A DNA stretch of 64,000 nt from [Erwinia] mediterraneensis (GCF_900604315.1 NZ_LR026978.1:555518-619517), one strand, 5' to 3'. Positions 11,749 through 22,004 are shown, numbered from the stretch's first letter. The notes: generated by a model from the letters alone, not told the origin. Program-made: numbers and translations.

Positions 11749-11819
11749 TTATTGTGATTTTATTGCCAGCAGGAAACTTGTTACTCTGATCTTCAACTCT
11801 TTTTCCCGCAGGTCAGAAC

Positions 11820-12368
11820 ATGCCGACAGAAAAAACGTTTATTCAGTTACGGCCCTACACACTGGATGACATCCCCGCTTTCACCCAGGCGGTCAATGCA
11901 TCTCTGGATACGCTGCTTCCGTGGATGGTCTGGGCGCATCAGGATTATCGTGAGGAAGAAGCGGAAAGCTGGATCCGTTTTACCGAATGGCAGCGTAACG
12001 CGGGCACGGCGGAAGAGTTTGCCATTGTGGATCAGCAACAGCGCCTGTTGGGCGGTGCCGGGATTCGCTTTGCGCGTAACCGGGCGGATGTTAGCGCTAT
12101 CGGCTATTGGGTTCGCAGCGACGCGCAACGTCAGGGTATTGCCACTCAGGCGGTCGCGCAGCTGGTTAAGCTGGGGTTTCAGCGTCCGGACGTCGACGTC
12201 ATTGAAATTCTGGCGGCAGAAGAGAATCGGGCCAGCCGTGCCGTCGCTGAACGCAGCGGCGCCCGGTTTATTGGCTGTCGTTACGGAATGATTATTCTTG
12301 CCAGTGGCCCGGTGAATACGGCGATTTATCATCTTCATCGTGACCAGCGCCCTTGCTGCACGGATTAA
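11820..12368 (+). CDS. GNAT family N-acetyltransferase (RimJ/RimL type)
   Basis: The 182-residue protein has the features of the Acetyltransf_3 group: an N-terminal IQLRPYTLDDIPAF strand-helix, LPWMVWAH, the central beta segment IGYWVRSDAQRQGIATQAV (the acetyl-CoA P-loop region, R/Q-x-x-G) and the C-terminal AEENRASRAVAERSGARFIG. It probably acetylates a protein N-terminus or small molecule; the substrate cannot be read from sequence. It is a single gene, divergent from aroF, and shares the control region with the TyrR boxes. No gene symbol is assigned. Confidence 0.85.
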   Translation: MPTEKTFIQLRPYTLDDIPAFTQAVNASLDTLLPWMVWAHQDYREEEAESWIRFTEWQRNAGTAEEFAIVDQQQRLLGGAGIRFARNRADVSAIGYWVRSDAQRQGIATQAVAQLVKLGFQRPDVDVIEILAAEENRASRAVAERSGARFIGCRYGMIILASGPVNTAIYHLHRDQRPCCTD

Positions 12369-12507
12369 GCCCTGGCGGCGTTGTTTGCACCCCCGGGGGT
12401 GTACCAAAAACCTTAAAAAGCAGTCTCTGCCTGTTCCGTAAGATTCAATAAGGCAGAGCCAAATCTTATTGATGACTACGCCCGCAGAACGTGGTTTTAA
12501 GCTGGCA

Positions 12508-12541
12508 ATAAAAAAAGGGGGCTGGCTCGCGCCAACCCCCT
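12508..12541 (-). terminator. Terminator of the rpsP-rimM-trmD-rplS operon
   Basis: Minus strand hairpin GGGGGTTGGC-GCGA-GCCAGCCCCC followed by a T run, 37 bases beyond the rplS stop. Confidence 0.92.
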
Positions 12542-12577
12542 GATCGATTAACTTTCAGATGTCGCGTTAGCGATACC

Positions 12578-13731
<1,154 letters not shown>

Positions 13732-13766
13732 TGCGTTCGCCGTTGCGTTACCGTCTTGTCCGGAGA

Positions 13767-14315
13767 TCAAAAACCAGGATCCCAATCGACTTCAATCAAG
13801 GCCGCATTGAGATCGACTTTCTTGATAACCTGTTCATCAAGAAACGGAATTAACCGCTCCTGCACACCGAATGCATCCTTCAGGTTTGCCTTAACGACTA
13901 ACACGTCGTTCGAGCCGGTTTCCATCAAATCAATGACTTTCCCCATCTCATAGCCGTCGAGGTTCACTACCTTGCAACCAATCAGGTCTTTCCAGTAGTA
14001 ATCGCCCTCTTCCAGCCCAGGCAGCTGCGTCGAATCCACCACAATTTCGCAATTGGTCAATTGGGCCGCCGCATCCCGATCGTCAACGCCTTTCACCTTG
14101 ATGATCAGATCCTGATTGTGGTGCTTCCAGCCTTCCAGTTCGACCTGCCGCCAGCGACCGGCGTGCTGGATGAACCAGGGCTGATAGTCAAAAATGCTAT
14201 CGGCATTTTCGGTGGAGGAAAACACTTTGAGCCAGCCCCGAATGCCGTAAGCGGCCCCCATTTTGCCCAGAACCACAGGCTTTACGGGAGGCTGTGCGGC
14301 AAGTTGTCTGCTCAT
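13767..14315 (-). CDS. rimM: Ribosome maturation factor RimM
   Basis: The 182-residue protein equals E. coli RimM. It binds S19 and helps maturation of the 30S head. It has an N-terminal RimM barrel ([18 protein letters not shown]) and a C-terminal PRC-barrel ([12 protein letters not shown] through VDWDPGF). The start is set to ATG 14315 (MSRQLAAQ) by homology; an in-frame GTG lies nine bases upstream. It sits between rpsP and trmD in the operon. Confidence 0.97.
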   Translation of the reverse strand: MSRQLAAQPPVKPVVLGKMGAAYGIRGWLKVFSSTENADSIFDYQPWFIQHAGRWRQVELEGWKHHNQDLIIKVKGVDDRDAAAQLTNCEIVVDSTQLPGLEEGDYYWKDLIGCKVVNLDGYEMGKVIDLMETGSNDVLVVKANLKDAFGVQERLIPFLDEQVIKKVDLNAALIEVDWDPGF

Positions 14316-14333
14316 GCTCACCACCGTGACAGA

Positions 14334-14582
14334 TTAAGCTGCTTTTTTAGCTTCTTTGATCAGCGCGTTAACGCGATCAGAAAGCGTTGCGCCCTGGCCA
14401 ACCCAGTGCTCAATACGGTCCAGGTCCAGACGCAGACCTTCAGCCTGACCAGATGCGAGCGGGTTGAAGAAACCTACGCGCTCAATGAAACGACCATTAC
14501 GCGCATTGCGGCTGTCTGTAACAACAACCTGATAAAACGGACGCTTTTTCGCGCCGTGACGTGCCAAACGAATTGTTACCAT
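14334..14582 (-). CDS. rpsP: 30S ribosomal protein S16
   Basis: The 82-residue S16 protein begins [20 protein letters not shown] and is full length. It is needed for 30S assembly. It is the first gene of the operon, with GAGGATGTT as ribosome site. A very stable GC hairpin lies just before the ribosome site (see separate entry). Confidence 0.99.
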   Translation of the reverse strand: MVTIRLARHGAKKRPFYQVVVTDSRNARNGRFIERVGFFNPLASGQAEGLRLDLDRIEHWVGQGATLSDRVNALIKEAKKAA

Positions 14583-14608
14583 AACATCCTCTTCAGTTAA
14601 TAAAACAA

Positions 14609-14636
14609 CCGGGCCCCATCGAGGAACGGGGCCCGG
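14609..14636 (-). promoter_or_regulatory. GC-rich hairpin in the rpsP leader (possible attenuator)
   Basis: Minus strand CCGGGCCCC-GTTCCTCGAT-GGGGCCCGG followed by TTGTTTTATT, ending about 26 bases before the rpsP start codon. It looks like a rho-independent terminator placed within the leader. It may set operon expression by partial termination or act on translation. A plausible promoter (TTGCTT-N16-TAAAAT) lies upstream at about 14658-14685. Confidence 0.55.
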
Positions 14637-14646
14637 GTGTCATATA

Positions 14647-14713
14647 AAAAGCCCGAAAATTTTACTCATTTTGGCGCAAAAAGCAACCTGAGAGCGCAAC
14701 CTTTCGGGCTTTT
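14647..14713 (-). terminator. Long-loop inverted repeat after ffh
   Basis: The arms AAAAGCCCGAAA (14702-14713 on the minus strand) and TTTCGGGCTTTTT (14646-14658) flank about 43 bases, beginning 13 bases after the ffh stop. The distal arm ends in T5, consistent with ffh termination. The loop holds the candidate rpsP promoter, so terminator and promoter appear to overlap. Confidence 0.5.
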
Positions 14714-14726
14714 ATTGTATATCGGC

Positions 14727-16088
14727 TTAACGCCCCGGGAATCCGGGTGGCATCATGCCTTTCATATTGCGCATCATCTTCGCCATGCCGCCCTTCTTCA
14801 TCTTCTTCATCATGCGCTGCATGTCGTCGAACTGCTTCAACAGGCGGTTAACGTCCTGCACCTGCATGCCCGAACCGGCGGCGATGCGGCGCTTGCGCGA
14901 ACCTTTAATGATTTCCGGCTTCTCACGCTCTTTGCGCGTCATGGAGTTGATGATGGCTTCCATACGCACCAGCACCTTGTCATCCATCTGCGACTTCACG
15001 TTATCCGGCAGCTGTCCCATACCGGGTAGCTTGCCCATCAGGCTGGCCATACCGCCCATGTTGCGCATCTGCTTCAGCTGCTCAAGGAAGTCATTCAGGT
15101 CAAAGCCGTCACCGGTTTTTAACTTCTTCGCCAGCTTCTCTGCCTGCTCGCGGTCAACTTTGCTTTCAATATCTTCAATCAGCGACAGAACGTCGCCCAT
15201 GCCGAGGATACGGGAAGCGATGCGATCGGGGTAGAAAGGCTCCAGCGCCTCGGTTTTCTCACCGACGCCCATAAACTTAATCGGCTTGCCGGTGATGTGA
15301 CGAATCGAGAGCGCGGCACCACCACGCGCATCACCATCTACCTTGGTCAGGATAACACCGGTCAGCGGCAAGGCTTCGTTAAAGGCTTTTGCCGTATTGG
15401 CCGCATCCTGGCCGGTCATGGCGTCTACCACAAACAGGGTTTCTACCGGATTAATGGCAGCATGGACCTGTTTGATTTCATCCATCATCGCTTCATCGAC
15501 ATGCAGACGACCGGCGGTATCCACCAGCAGCACATCGTAAAATTGTAACTTTGCCTCTTTCAGCGCATTTGTCACAATGTCGACCGGTTTCTGGCTGACA
15601 TCCGAAGGACAGAAATCGACGCCTACCTGCTGCGCCAGGGTTTCCAGCTGGCGAATCGCCGCCGGGCGATAGACGTCAGCCGATACCACCAGCACTTTTT
15701 TCTTGTGCTTTTCGCGCAGGAACTTACCCAGCTTACCGACGCTGGTGGTTTTACCCGCACCCTGCAGGCCCGCCATCAGCACTACCGCTGGCGGCTGGGC
15801 AGCCAGGTTCAGCGCATTATTTTCTGCGCCCATCGCCTCAACCAGTTCGTTGCGGACGATTTTGATGAACTCCTGGCCGGGCGTCAGGCTTTTATTGACA
15901 TCCTGCCCTACCGCGCGCTCTTTCACGCGATTGATAAACTCGCGCACTACCGGCAGCGCTACGTCCGCTTCCAGTAAGGCCATGCGGACTTCGCGCAGCG
16001 TATCCTTGATGTTATCTTCGGTCAGCCTTCCGCGGCCGCTGATATTACGCAGGGTTTGCGACAAACGATCGGTTAAATTATCAAACAT
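14727..16088 (-). CDS. ffh: Signal recognition particle protein Ffh
   Basis: The 453-residue SRP54 GTPase matches E. coli Ffh. Domains are the N helical bundle (1-about 85), the G domain with GLQGAGKTT near residue 107, DTAGRLHVDE and TKVDGDARGG, and a methionine-rich M domain that binds 4.5S RNA and signal sequences, ending in MMPPGFPGR. It delivers inner-membrane proteins to FtsY/SecYEG. It is divergent from ypjD. Confidence 0.99.
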   Translation of the reverse strand: MFDNLTDRLSQTLRNISGRGRLTEDNIKDTLREVRMALLEADVALPVVREFINRVKERAVGQDVNKSLTPGQEFIKIVRNELVEAMGAENNALNLAAQPPAVVLMAGLQGAGKTTSVGKLGKFLREKHKKKVLVVSADVYRPAAIRQLETLAQQVGVDFCPSDVSQKPVDIVTNALKEAKLQFYDVLLVDTAGRLHVDEAMMDEIKQVHAAINPVETLFVVDAMTGQDAANTAKAFNEALPLTGVILTKVDGDARGGAALSIRHITGKPIKFMGVGEKTEALEPFYPDRIASRILGMGDVLSLIEDIESKVDREQAEKLAKKLKTGDGFDLNDFLEQLKQMRNMGGMASLMGKLPGMGQLPDNVKSQMDDKVLVRMEAIINSMTRKEREKPEIIKGSRKRRIAAGSGMQVQDVNRLLKQFDDMQRMMKKMKKGGMAKMMRNMKGMMPPGFPGR

Positions 16089-16252
16089 TGTCTCTCACTC
16101 AGAAAAAAGAGAGGCCGCCCGTGCGACACAATGCTGCGGATTATAACACGAAGTGTTGTGGATCTCTGCAATTGCCCGTGAGATCGTTTGGAGCAACACC
16201 GCGCTGGCGCTATACTGCTTTTCCCTTATCTGACCGATACCTGACACGATTT

Positions 16253-17053
16253 ATGTCTGTTTTTGCGATAGTGGCCCTGTTTGCCTACTCCCTGAGCCTG
16301 GCGGTAATTATTCCCAGTCTGTTGAAACGTAACAGTGGCTGGCGGCGGTTAGCTGTGCTTTCCGCCTGTGTAGCGCTGGCATCTCATGCCGTTGCACTGC
16401 AACAACGTATCTTCGCCATCGATAGCGGGCAGAACCTCAGTTTGTTGAATATCGGCTCACTGGTAAGCCTGCTGATTTGTGCCATCATGACCATAGTGGC
16501 GTCACGCAATCGCGGCTGGCTGCTGTTGCCGATCGTGTATAGTTTTGCCCTGATCAACCTGGCTTTTGCCACCTTTGTGCCGAACGCTTTTATTACTCAC
16601 CTGGAAACTACGCCAGGCATGATGATTCATATTGGCCTGTCGCTGTTTGCATACGCCACGCTGATTATCGCCGCGCTCTATGCCTTACAGCTGGCCTGGA
16701 TTGATTATCAGCTGAAAAACAAAAAGCTGGTGTTTACCCAGGATATGCCGCCGCTGCTGAGTATTGAACGCAAAATGTTTCATATCACCCAGGTCGGCGT
16801 GGTGCTGCTGACGCTGGTGCTCTTTACCGGCCTGTTCTATATGCAGAATCTGTTCAGTGCCGAAAATATGGATAAAGCGGTGCTGTCGATCGCAGCCTGG
16901 ATTGTCTACCTGGTGTTGCTCTGGGGTCATTACCGCCAGGGCTGGCGCGGACGACGCGTGGTGTGGTTTAACTGCGGTGGCGCGTTGCTGCTGACCATGG
17001 CCTACTTTGGCAGCCGCGTGCTGCAGCATCTGCTTATCAACCCCTCTCATTAA
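16253..17053 (+). CDS. ypjD: Inner membrane protein YpjD (cytochrome c assembly/CcsA-like fold)
   Basis: The 266-residue integral membrane protein is a close match to E. coli YpjD (also CorE). Eight or so hydrophobic segments are visible, with the CytC_asm-type core (SLSLFAYATLIIAALYALQLA; KMFHITQVGVVLLTLVLFTG; WGHYRQGWRGRR). Its work with the neighbouring CorB in Mg2+/Co2+ resistance is reported in Salmonella; the biochemical role is unclear. The start is taken at ATG 16253 (MSVFAIVALFAYSLSLA). A frame open from 16088 has no support in the family. Confidence 0.9.
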   Translation: MSVFAIVALFAYSLSLAVIIPSLLKRNSGWRRLAVLSACVALASHAVALQQRIFAIDSGQNLSLLNIGSLVSLLICAIMTIVASRNRGWLLLPIVYSFALINLAFATFVPNAFITHLETTPGMMIHIGLSLFAYATLIIAALYALQLAWIDYQLKNKKLVFTQDMPPLLSIERKMFHITQVGVVLLTLVLFTGLFYMQNLFSAENMDKAVLSIAAWIVYLVLLWGHYRQGWRGRRVVWFNCGGALLLTMAYFGSRVLQHLLINPSH

Positions 17054-17068
17054 AAAGGAAGTTCTGCG

Positions 17069-18355
17069 TTGGAACATGTTTCAACCACCACACTGATCGT
17101 CATCCTGGTCATTATGGTCCTGGTTTCTGCTTATTTCTCCGGTTCAGAAACCGGCATGATGACCCTTAACCGCTACAAGTTGCGTCATCAGGCCAAAAGC
17201 GGCAATCGCAGCGCGCGCCGGGTCGAAAAACTGTTACGCCGCCCCGACCGCCTGATTAGTCTGGTGTTGATTGGCAATAACCTGGTAAATATTCTCGCCT
17301 CCTCGCTGGCCACCATTGTCGGCATGCGTCTGTACGGGAACGCTGGCGTGGCTATCGCGACGGGCGTACTGACGTTTGTGATCCTGGTGTTTGCCGAGGT
17401 ACTCCCGAAAACCATCGCGGCGCTGTATCCGGAAAGAGTGGCCTATCCCAGTAGTTTCTTACTGGTTCCGTTGCAATACGTGATGTTGCCCCTGGTCTGG
17501 CTGCTGAATACTATTACGCGCCTGCTGATGCGCATGATAGGCATCAAAGCCGACAGCTCGGTGAATCCTGCTTTAAGCAAAGAAGAGCTGCGTACCATCG
17601 TCTATGAATCCCGCAATCTGATATCGCGTCGCAATCAGGATATGTTGCTTTCCGTGCTGGACCTGGAGAAGGTGAACGTGGATGACATCATGGTGCCGCG
17701 TAATGAGATTGTGGGCATTAACATCAACGATGAATGGAAATCGATCCTGCGTCAGCTCAGCCACTCCCCTCACGGTCGTATCGTGCTGTTCCGTGATTCG
17801 CTGGATGATACTGTGGGTATGCTGCGCGTGCGCGAAGCCTGGCGCATGATGACAGAGAAAAATGATTTCAACAAAGAAACCCTGCTGCGCGCTGCCGATG
17901 AGATCTACTACGTGCCGGAAGGGACGCCGCTCAATGTGCAGCTGGTGAAATTTCAGCGCAACAAGAAAAAAGTCGGCGTGGTGGTCGATGAGTATGGCGA
18001 TATCAAAGGGCTGGTCACCATTGAGGATATCCTGGAAGAGATCGTGGGTGACTTTACCACTTCAATGTCTCCGTCGCTGGCAGAAGAGGTGCTGCCGCAG
18101 AATGACGGCTCTGTGTTGATTGAGGGCGGCGCCAACGTGCGTGAAATCAATAAAGCCTTTAACTGGACGCTGCCGGAAGAAGAAGCGCGCACCATTAACG
18201 GCATGCTGATGGAAGTGCTGCAGGAGATCCCGAAAATTGATACCCGCATTCAGATCGGCAACTACAGCGTGGATATTCTCGATGTCCAGGACAATATGGT
18301 GAAGCAGGTCAGAATTACGCCGCATATCCCGCTCAAAGCCTCAGTCGGATCCTGA
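17069..18355 (+). CDS. corB: CNNM/CorC-family transporter CorB (YfjD)
   Basis: The 428-residue protein equals E. coli CorB/YfjD. It has an N-terminal DUF21 membrane domain (about 1-185, with SGSETGMMTLNRYKLR and FAEVLPKTIAALYPE), two CBS domains (DIMVPRNEIVG; GLVTIEDILEEIVGDF) and a C-terminal CorC_HlyC domain. The family is linked to Mg2+ and Co2+ transport. Translation begins at TTG 17069 after AAAAAGGAAG, 15 bases after ypjD. The rare start is supported by exact N-terminal homology (MEHVSTTTLIV). Confidence 0.93.
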   Translation: MEHVSTTTLIVILVIMVLVSAYFSGSETGMMTLNRYKLRHQAKSGNRSARRVEKLLRRPDRLISLVLIGNNLVNILASSLATIVGMRLYGNAGVAIATGVLTFVILVFAEVLPKTIAALYPERVAYPSSFLLVPLQYVMLPLVWLLNTITRLLMRMIGIKADSSVNPALSKEELRTIVYESRNLISRRNQDMLLSVLDLEKVNVDDIMVPRNEIVGININDEWKSILRQLSHSPHGRIVLFRDSLDDTVGMLRVREAWRMMTEKNDFNKETLLRAADEIYYVPEGTPLNVQLVKFQRNKKKVGVVVDEYGDIKGLVTIEDILEEIVGDFTTSMSPSLAEEVLPQNDGSVLIEGGANVREINKAFNWTLPEEEARTINGMLMEVLQEIPKIDTRIQIGNYSVDILDVQDNMVKQVRITPHIPLKASVGS

Positions 18356-18369
18356 CCCCCTCCGGCAAA

Positions 18370-18400
18370 AAATAAAGGCGACCCTGTGGTCGCCTTATTT
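18370..18400. terminator. Bidirectional terminator between corB and luxS
   Basis: Hairpin AAATAAGGCGACC/GGTCGCCTTATTT-like, with A and T tracts on both sides, between convergent corB and luxS. Confidence 0.88.
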
Positions 18401-18423
18401 GTCAGTCAGGCCGCCGCCTGCGA

Positions 18424-18939
18424 CTAGATATGCAGTTCCTGCAGCTTTTCTGGCGGTAATGCCAGTTCATCGTTGTAGTTTACCCGTACGTCGTGTGACA
18501 GGATGTGACGTGCGATATCCTGCGCTTCATCCAGGGAATGCATTTCATAAGTCCCGCACTGATATTCGTTCAGCTCCGGGATCTGACGCTGGTCGGATAC
18601 TTTCAGGACATCGCCCATGGCCGCTTTCCACGCGTCGGCAACACGTTGCTCATCTGGTGTACCAATCAGGCTCATATAAAAACCGGTACGACACCCCATG
18701 GGCGAAATGTCGATAATTTCCACACCTTCACCGTTCAGGTGGTTGCGCATAAAACCGGCAAACAGATGCTCCAGCGTATGGATGCCACGCTCAGGCATCA
18801 CTTCTTTGTTCGGCGCGCAAAAACGTAAATCAAAAACGGTGATGGTATCGCCATGAGGAGTGTTCATGGTCTTCGCGACGCGTACTGCCGGCGCGGCCAT
18901 GCGTGTATGATCAACGGTAAAGCTATCCAACAATGGCAT
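18424..18939 (-). CDS. luxS: S-ribosylhomocysteine lyase LuxS (AI-2 synthase)
   Basis: The 171-residue enzyme equals E. coli LuxS. It cleaves S-ribosylhomocysteine to homocysteine and DPD, the precursor of autoinducer-2, and recycles the methyl cycle product. Metal ligands H54 and H58 (HTLEH) and C128 (YQCGT), and catalytic C83 (GCRTGFY) and E57, are present. The start is ATG 18939 ([14 protein letters not shown]) after GGTGAC. The frame stays open much further upstream but crosses micA. Its 5' leader is antisense to the micA promoter region. Confidence 0.98.
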   Translation of the reverse strand: MPLLDSFTVDHTRMAAPAVRVAKTMNTPHGDTITVFDLRFCAPNKEVMPERGIHTLEHLFAGFMRNHLNGEGVEIIDISPMGCRTGFYMSLIGTPDEQRVADAWKAAMGDVLKVSDQRQIPELNEYQCGTYEMHSLDEAQDIARHILSHDVRVNYNDELALPPEKLQELHI

Positions 18940-18973
18940 ATTGTCACCTCGACTCGATATTTTTTCAAAAATG

Positions 18974-19003
18974 ATGAAACTTTTCTGTTCGCCCAGCGTC
19001 TGA
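18974..19003 (+). promoter_or_regulatory. Candidate sigma-E promoter of micA
   Basis: TGAAACTT (18974-18981) and TCTGA (18999-19003) are spaced about 17 bases apart, seven bases before the predicted micA 5' end. They resemble the GAACTT/TCtga sigma-E consensus and sit where the E. coli micA promoter is. Confidence 0.65.
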
Positions 19004-19009
19004 ATATAT

Positions 19010-19083
19010 GAAAGACGCGCATTTGTTATCATCATCCCTGACAACAGAGATGTTAATTTGGCCACATTGACGTGGCCTTTTTC
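19010..19083 (+). ncRNA. micA: Small RNA MicA
   Basis: About 73 nt between luxS and gshA on the strand opposite to both, in the E. coli location. The first 31 nt (gaaagacgcgcatttgttat and the following bases to 19040) match E. coli MicA, which covers the seed that pairs with ompA mRNA. An internal stem (CTGACAACAGAG) and a terminator hairpin GGCCAC-ATTGA-CGTGGCC followed by T5 complete it. MicA is an Hfq-dependent, sigma-E-induced repressor of outer membrane protein mRNAs. Only the loops differ from E. coli. Confidence 0.93.
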
Positions 19084-19087
19084 TTTT

Positions 19088-20650
19088 TTACCCTTCCCGG
19101 CTGGCCAGATAGGCTTCAAAGTCCAGCGTGTCGCTCTCTTCCAGACTTTTCTGCGCAGCCAGTGATTCCCGGGCCTGACGGGCAAAATCCTCTTCCGTTA
19201 ACACTTCCAGCGGCTCTTCGTTTAACAGGTGGCGATACTGTTCTGCCAGAGCAATACCGGTACCGTTTAATCCGTTGTCTTTGATGGCCTGCAGGATGCG
19301 TGCAGAGTAGGTTAGCTCAGGATCGTCGAAGGATGCTACCAGTTGATCACAAACCTGTTGATATTGCGTGCTACCCTGATTGCTGTCGAGCACTTCGGCA
19401 ACGCGGCGCAGATCGGCAAACAAGGTTTTACCCACTTCCACCAGCGAATGCTGTGCTTCCTCACACCCCACGGCAATCACCTGCCCTGGCTTACGACCTT
19501 CCAGCACGACGCGGTTCCAGTTTTTCCGGCTGCACAGCAGCTCTTCGGCGCTCATTTCCGGCGCATCCGCCAGGGTACACCAGATCAGGAACAGGTCAAG
19601 GAAACGCACCTGATCCGCATCGACGCCGGTGGCGGAGAAGGGGTTAATATCCAGCGAGCGCACTTCAATATATTCAATACCGCCGCGCAGCAGCGCATCT
19701 GATGGCGCTTCGCCTGAACGCGTGACGCGTTTTGGCCGAATCGGCGCATAGAGTTCATTTTCAATCTGCAGCACATTGGTGTTGAGCTGGATCCAGTTAC
19801 CCGCCACATCTTTGGTGCCCAGCGCCGCATACTCCTCTGACGGCGTTTTAATTGCCGCCTTCAGCGCGCGCACATACTCTTCCAGGGAGTTAAAGGTAAT
19901 ACCAAGCCCGCTTTGCGACTTATTGGTATAGCCAAGGTCGCTCAGGCGCAGCGAAGTCGCATACGGCAGCCACAACATGCCCTTACCATCCGTTTCAAAC
20001 GGTAACTTAACTTCACGCCCCTGCAGGAAGCTGTCATTGATGGCCGGCGATGCGCCAAACAAATAAGGGATCACCCAGCCAAAGCGATAATAGTTGCGGA
20101 TCAGGCGCAGATAGCCTGCAGAAATGGTCTCTTTACCGCTCTCTTTATCTTTGACATCCGCCCACTCTTGCCAGAAGGAGAGCGGCAGTGAAAAGTTGTA
20201 GTGTACGCCGGAGATGGTCTGCATCAGCGCACCATAACGATTTTTCAGGCCCTGGCGATAAAGCGTCTTCATGCGGCCGATATTGGAACTGCCATATTGC
20301 GCCAGCTGAATTTCATCAGCATCATCAATAATACAGGGCATACTGAAAGGCCACATCCGCTCTTCGCCCAGCTCGCGGGCTACATGGCGATGGATATCGC
20401 GCAGGAAAAGCAGCAAGTGATCGATATCCTGATCGACCGGCGTGATGAATTCGAGCAGGGTTTCGGCAAAGTCGGTAGTAATCCAGTCGTGCTTAAGCGC
20501 TGAACCCAGGGATTCAGGATGGCCGCTGGTTGCCAGATGGCCGTCCGGTTTTACGCGCAACGTTTCGCGTTCAATACCGCGACAGATGCCTTTGAGCGCG
20601 TCAGGATGCGCTTCCAGCCAGGAGAGCGCTTTAGATACGTCCGGGATCAC
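19088..20650 (-). CDS. gshA: Glutamate-cysteine ligase GshA
   Basis: The 520-residue class I gamma-glutamylcysteine synthetase (E. coli 518) catalyses the first step of glutathione synthesis. Conserved stretches include [46 protein letters not shown] and [11 protein letters not shown]. The start is taken as GTG 20650 ([19 protein letters not shown]), since GGGAGG lies six bases upstream and the E. coli protein begins at the same residue. An ATG at 20692 in frame is less likely. The C-terminus is rich in acidic residues. Confidence 0.96.
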   Translation of the reverse strand: MIPDVSKALSWLEAHPDALKGICRGIERETLRVKPDGHLATSGHPESLGSALKHDWITTDFAETLLEFITPVDQDIDHLLLFLRDIHRHVARELGEERMWPFSMPCIIDDADEIQLAQYGSSNIGRMKTLYRQGLKNRYGALMQTISGVHYNFSLPLSFWQEWADVKDKESGKETISAGYLRLIRNYYRFGWVIPYLFGASPAINDSFLQGREVKLPFETDGKGMLWLPYATSLRLSDLGYTNKSQSGLGITFNSLEEYVRALKAAIKTPSEEYAALGTKDVAGNWIQLNTNVLQIENELYAPIRPKRVTRSGEAPSDALLRGGIEYIEVRSLDINPFSATGVDADQVRFLDLFLIWCTLADAPEMSAEELLCSRKNWNRVVLEGRKPGQVIAVGCEEAQHSLVEVGKTLFADLRRVAEVLDSNQGSTQYQQVCDQLVASFDDPELTYSARILQAIKDNGLNGTGIALAEQYRHLLNEEPLEVLTEEDFARQARESLAAQKSLEESDTLDFEAYLASREG

Positions 20651-20723
20651 ATTAACCTCCCGCTGTGAGAATATTTTATTTTTGTTCAGCATAATGTTAA
20701 CCGTAGCCTCGAATCTGTGCGAA

Positions 20724-21152
20724 TCAATGCCACCATTGCATGCCCTGTAATGTGGCGGTCGCGATAACGATGTAACGCAGTGTTTTACCGATAGCGAGAA
20801 ACAACAACGCCGGAAGCCAGGCAAAGCGCAACCAACCTGCCAGTACGCAGAGCAGATCGCCAATCACCGGCAGCCAGCTAAATAACAGTGCTGCTGGGCC
20901 TAATCGGTGCAACCACGTCATTGCTGTGTCATGCCATCGCCCCTGCCGTTTCAGCGGCAGCAAGCGACCAAGAAGAATGTTGGTCAGACCGCCCAGCGTG
21001 TTTCCCACTGATGCGGCCAACAGCAACCCATAAACTGATCCCTTATTGGCGATCAGCATAGCTATCAGCAACGCCTCAGAACTTCCCGGAAGCAGGGTTG
21101 CGCTGAGAAAGCTGCTGCCAAACAAAGAACCGTAAGTCAGAACCTCACTCAC
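20724..21152 (-). CDS. yqaA: Inner membrane protein YqaA (DedA/VTT-like)
   Basis: The 142-residue protein equals E. coli YqaA. It is mostly hydrophobic, with four segments and the SNARE-associated/VTT motif region [13 protein letters not shown]...[16 protein letters not shown]. Its function is unknown; the fold suggests lipid or small-molecule transport. Its ATG overlaps the yqaB stop (ATGA), so the two are translationally coupled. Confidence 0.93.
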   Translation of the reverse strand: MSEVLTYGSLFGSSFLSATLLPGSSEALLIAMLIANKGSVYGLLLAASVGNTLGGLTNILLGRLLPLKRQGRWHDTAMTWLHRLGPAALLFSWLPVIGDLLCVLAGWLRFAWLPALLFLAIGKTLRYIVIATATLQGMQWWH

Positions 21153-21715
21153 AGCAGACGCACATCAACCACGTCCATACCGGCCGCTTTCGCCGCCTGC
21201 AGGCCAAAATCAGCGTCTTCAAATACCACGCAACGTTCTGGCGCCACACCCAGCAAAGCGGCACAACGCAAAAAAGTGTCGGGTTCGGGTTTATGTCGGG
21301 TCACATCATCGGCGCCGACGATAGCCGTAAACAACTCACGGACCCCCAGATGCTGCAGCAAGGCCTCCACCATGCTGTGTTCACTGCCGGTCCCCACCGC
21401 CATCGGGCGACGACCGTGATACGCTTTTACCACCTCTAATAGCGGCAAGGGACGGACATCTTCCAGCAGCATCGCTTTTACCGCTGCCGTCTTTTCTGCG
21501 GCCAGGCGATGAGGGTCGTGAGCCGACTGGTTCTGCTCAATAATAAATTGCGCCAGTCGCCAGGCGGGGGCCCCGTTAAAACCGATGATCTGCGCTTCGT
21601 CCAGCGTCATTCCATAACGTGCCAGCACCTGATGCCAGGCTTTTCGATGTGTCGGCTCAGTATCCAGAATAGTGCCGTCCATATCGAAAATCAGGGCGTC
21701 ATATTGATCGTACAT
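21149..21715 (-). CDS. yqaB: Fructose-1-P/6-phosphogluconate phosphatase YqaB (HAD family)
   Basis: The 188-residue protein equals E. coli YqaB. HAD motifs are all present: motif I FDMDGTILD (nucleophile first Asp), motif II VGTGS, motif III K in RHKPEP and motif IV VFEDADFG. It is a cytoplasmic phosphosugar phosphatase. The start is set at ATG 21715 (MYDQYDALIFDMDG) by homology; another ATG lies five codons upstream. It is the first gene of yqaB-yqaA. Confidence 0.95.
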   Translation of the reverse strand: MYDQYDALIFDMDGTILDTEPTHRKAWHQVLARYGMTLDEAQIIGFNGAPAWRLAQFIIEQNQSAHDPHRLAAEKTAAVKAMLLEDVRPLPLLEVVKAYHGRRPMAVGTGSEHSMVEALLQHLGVRELFTAIVGADDVTRHKPEPDTFLRCAALLGVAPERCVVFEDADFGLQAAKAAGMDVVDVRLL

Positions 21716-21927
21716 TGTCACTCCGGACATCCAGCAAAGAAGCCTTTACTTTAGCGTAATGCGCCCAGGTTGTCGCCGGTACTGATGAACAGCAAATGCT
21801 TTGAAAGCATTAGCAATTTTCTTTTTCAGAAAAAGGTGAGAGTGGAAAGCCGGGGTTAACTGCCGGAAATATCGTCACTTTTTGCCGGTTAACGGCAGGT
21901 GAAACAATCAGGGGGAAATGTCAGGGA

Positions 21928-22004
21928 TGGTGCATCCGGGAGGATTCGAACCTCCGACCGCTCGGTTCGTAGCCGAGTACTCTATCCAGCTGAGCTACGG
22001 ATGC
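21928..22004 (-). tRNA. tRNA-Arg (anticodon ACG), copy 4 in transcription order
   Basis: 77 nt with encoded CCA. It folds as a cloverleaf with anticodon ACG (A34 becomes inosine) and T-loop GGTTCGAATCC. It is identical to the three other copies and to E. coli argV/argQ-type tRNA. It is the last gene of the transcript. Confidence 0.98.

Noticed and set aside
16088-16252. Longer N-terminus for YpjD
   Set aside because: The extra 55 residues are polar, lack family similarity and overlap the ffh start region; ATG 16253 fits the family.
18940-19185. Longer N-terminus for LuxS
   Set aside because: The extension crosses micA and the end of gshA; LuxS homology begins at [10 protein letters not shown].
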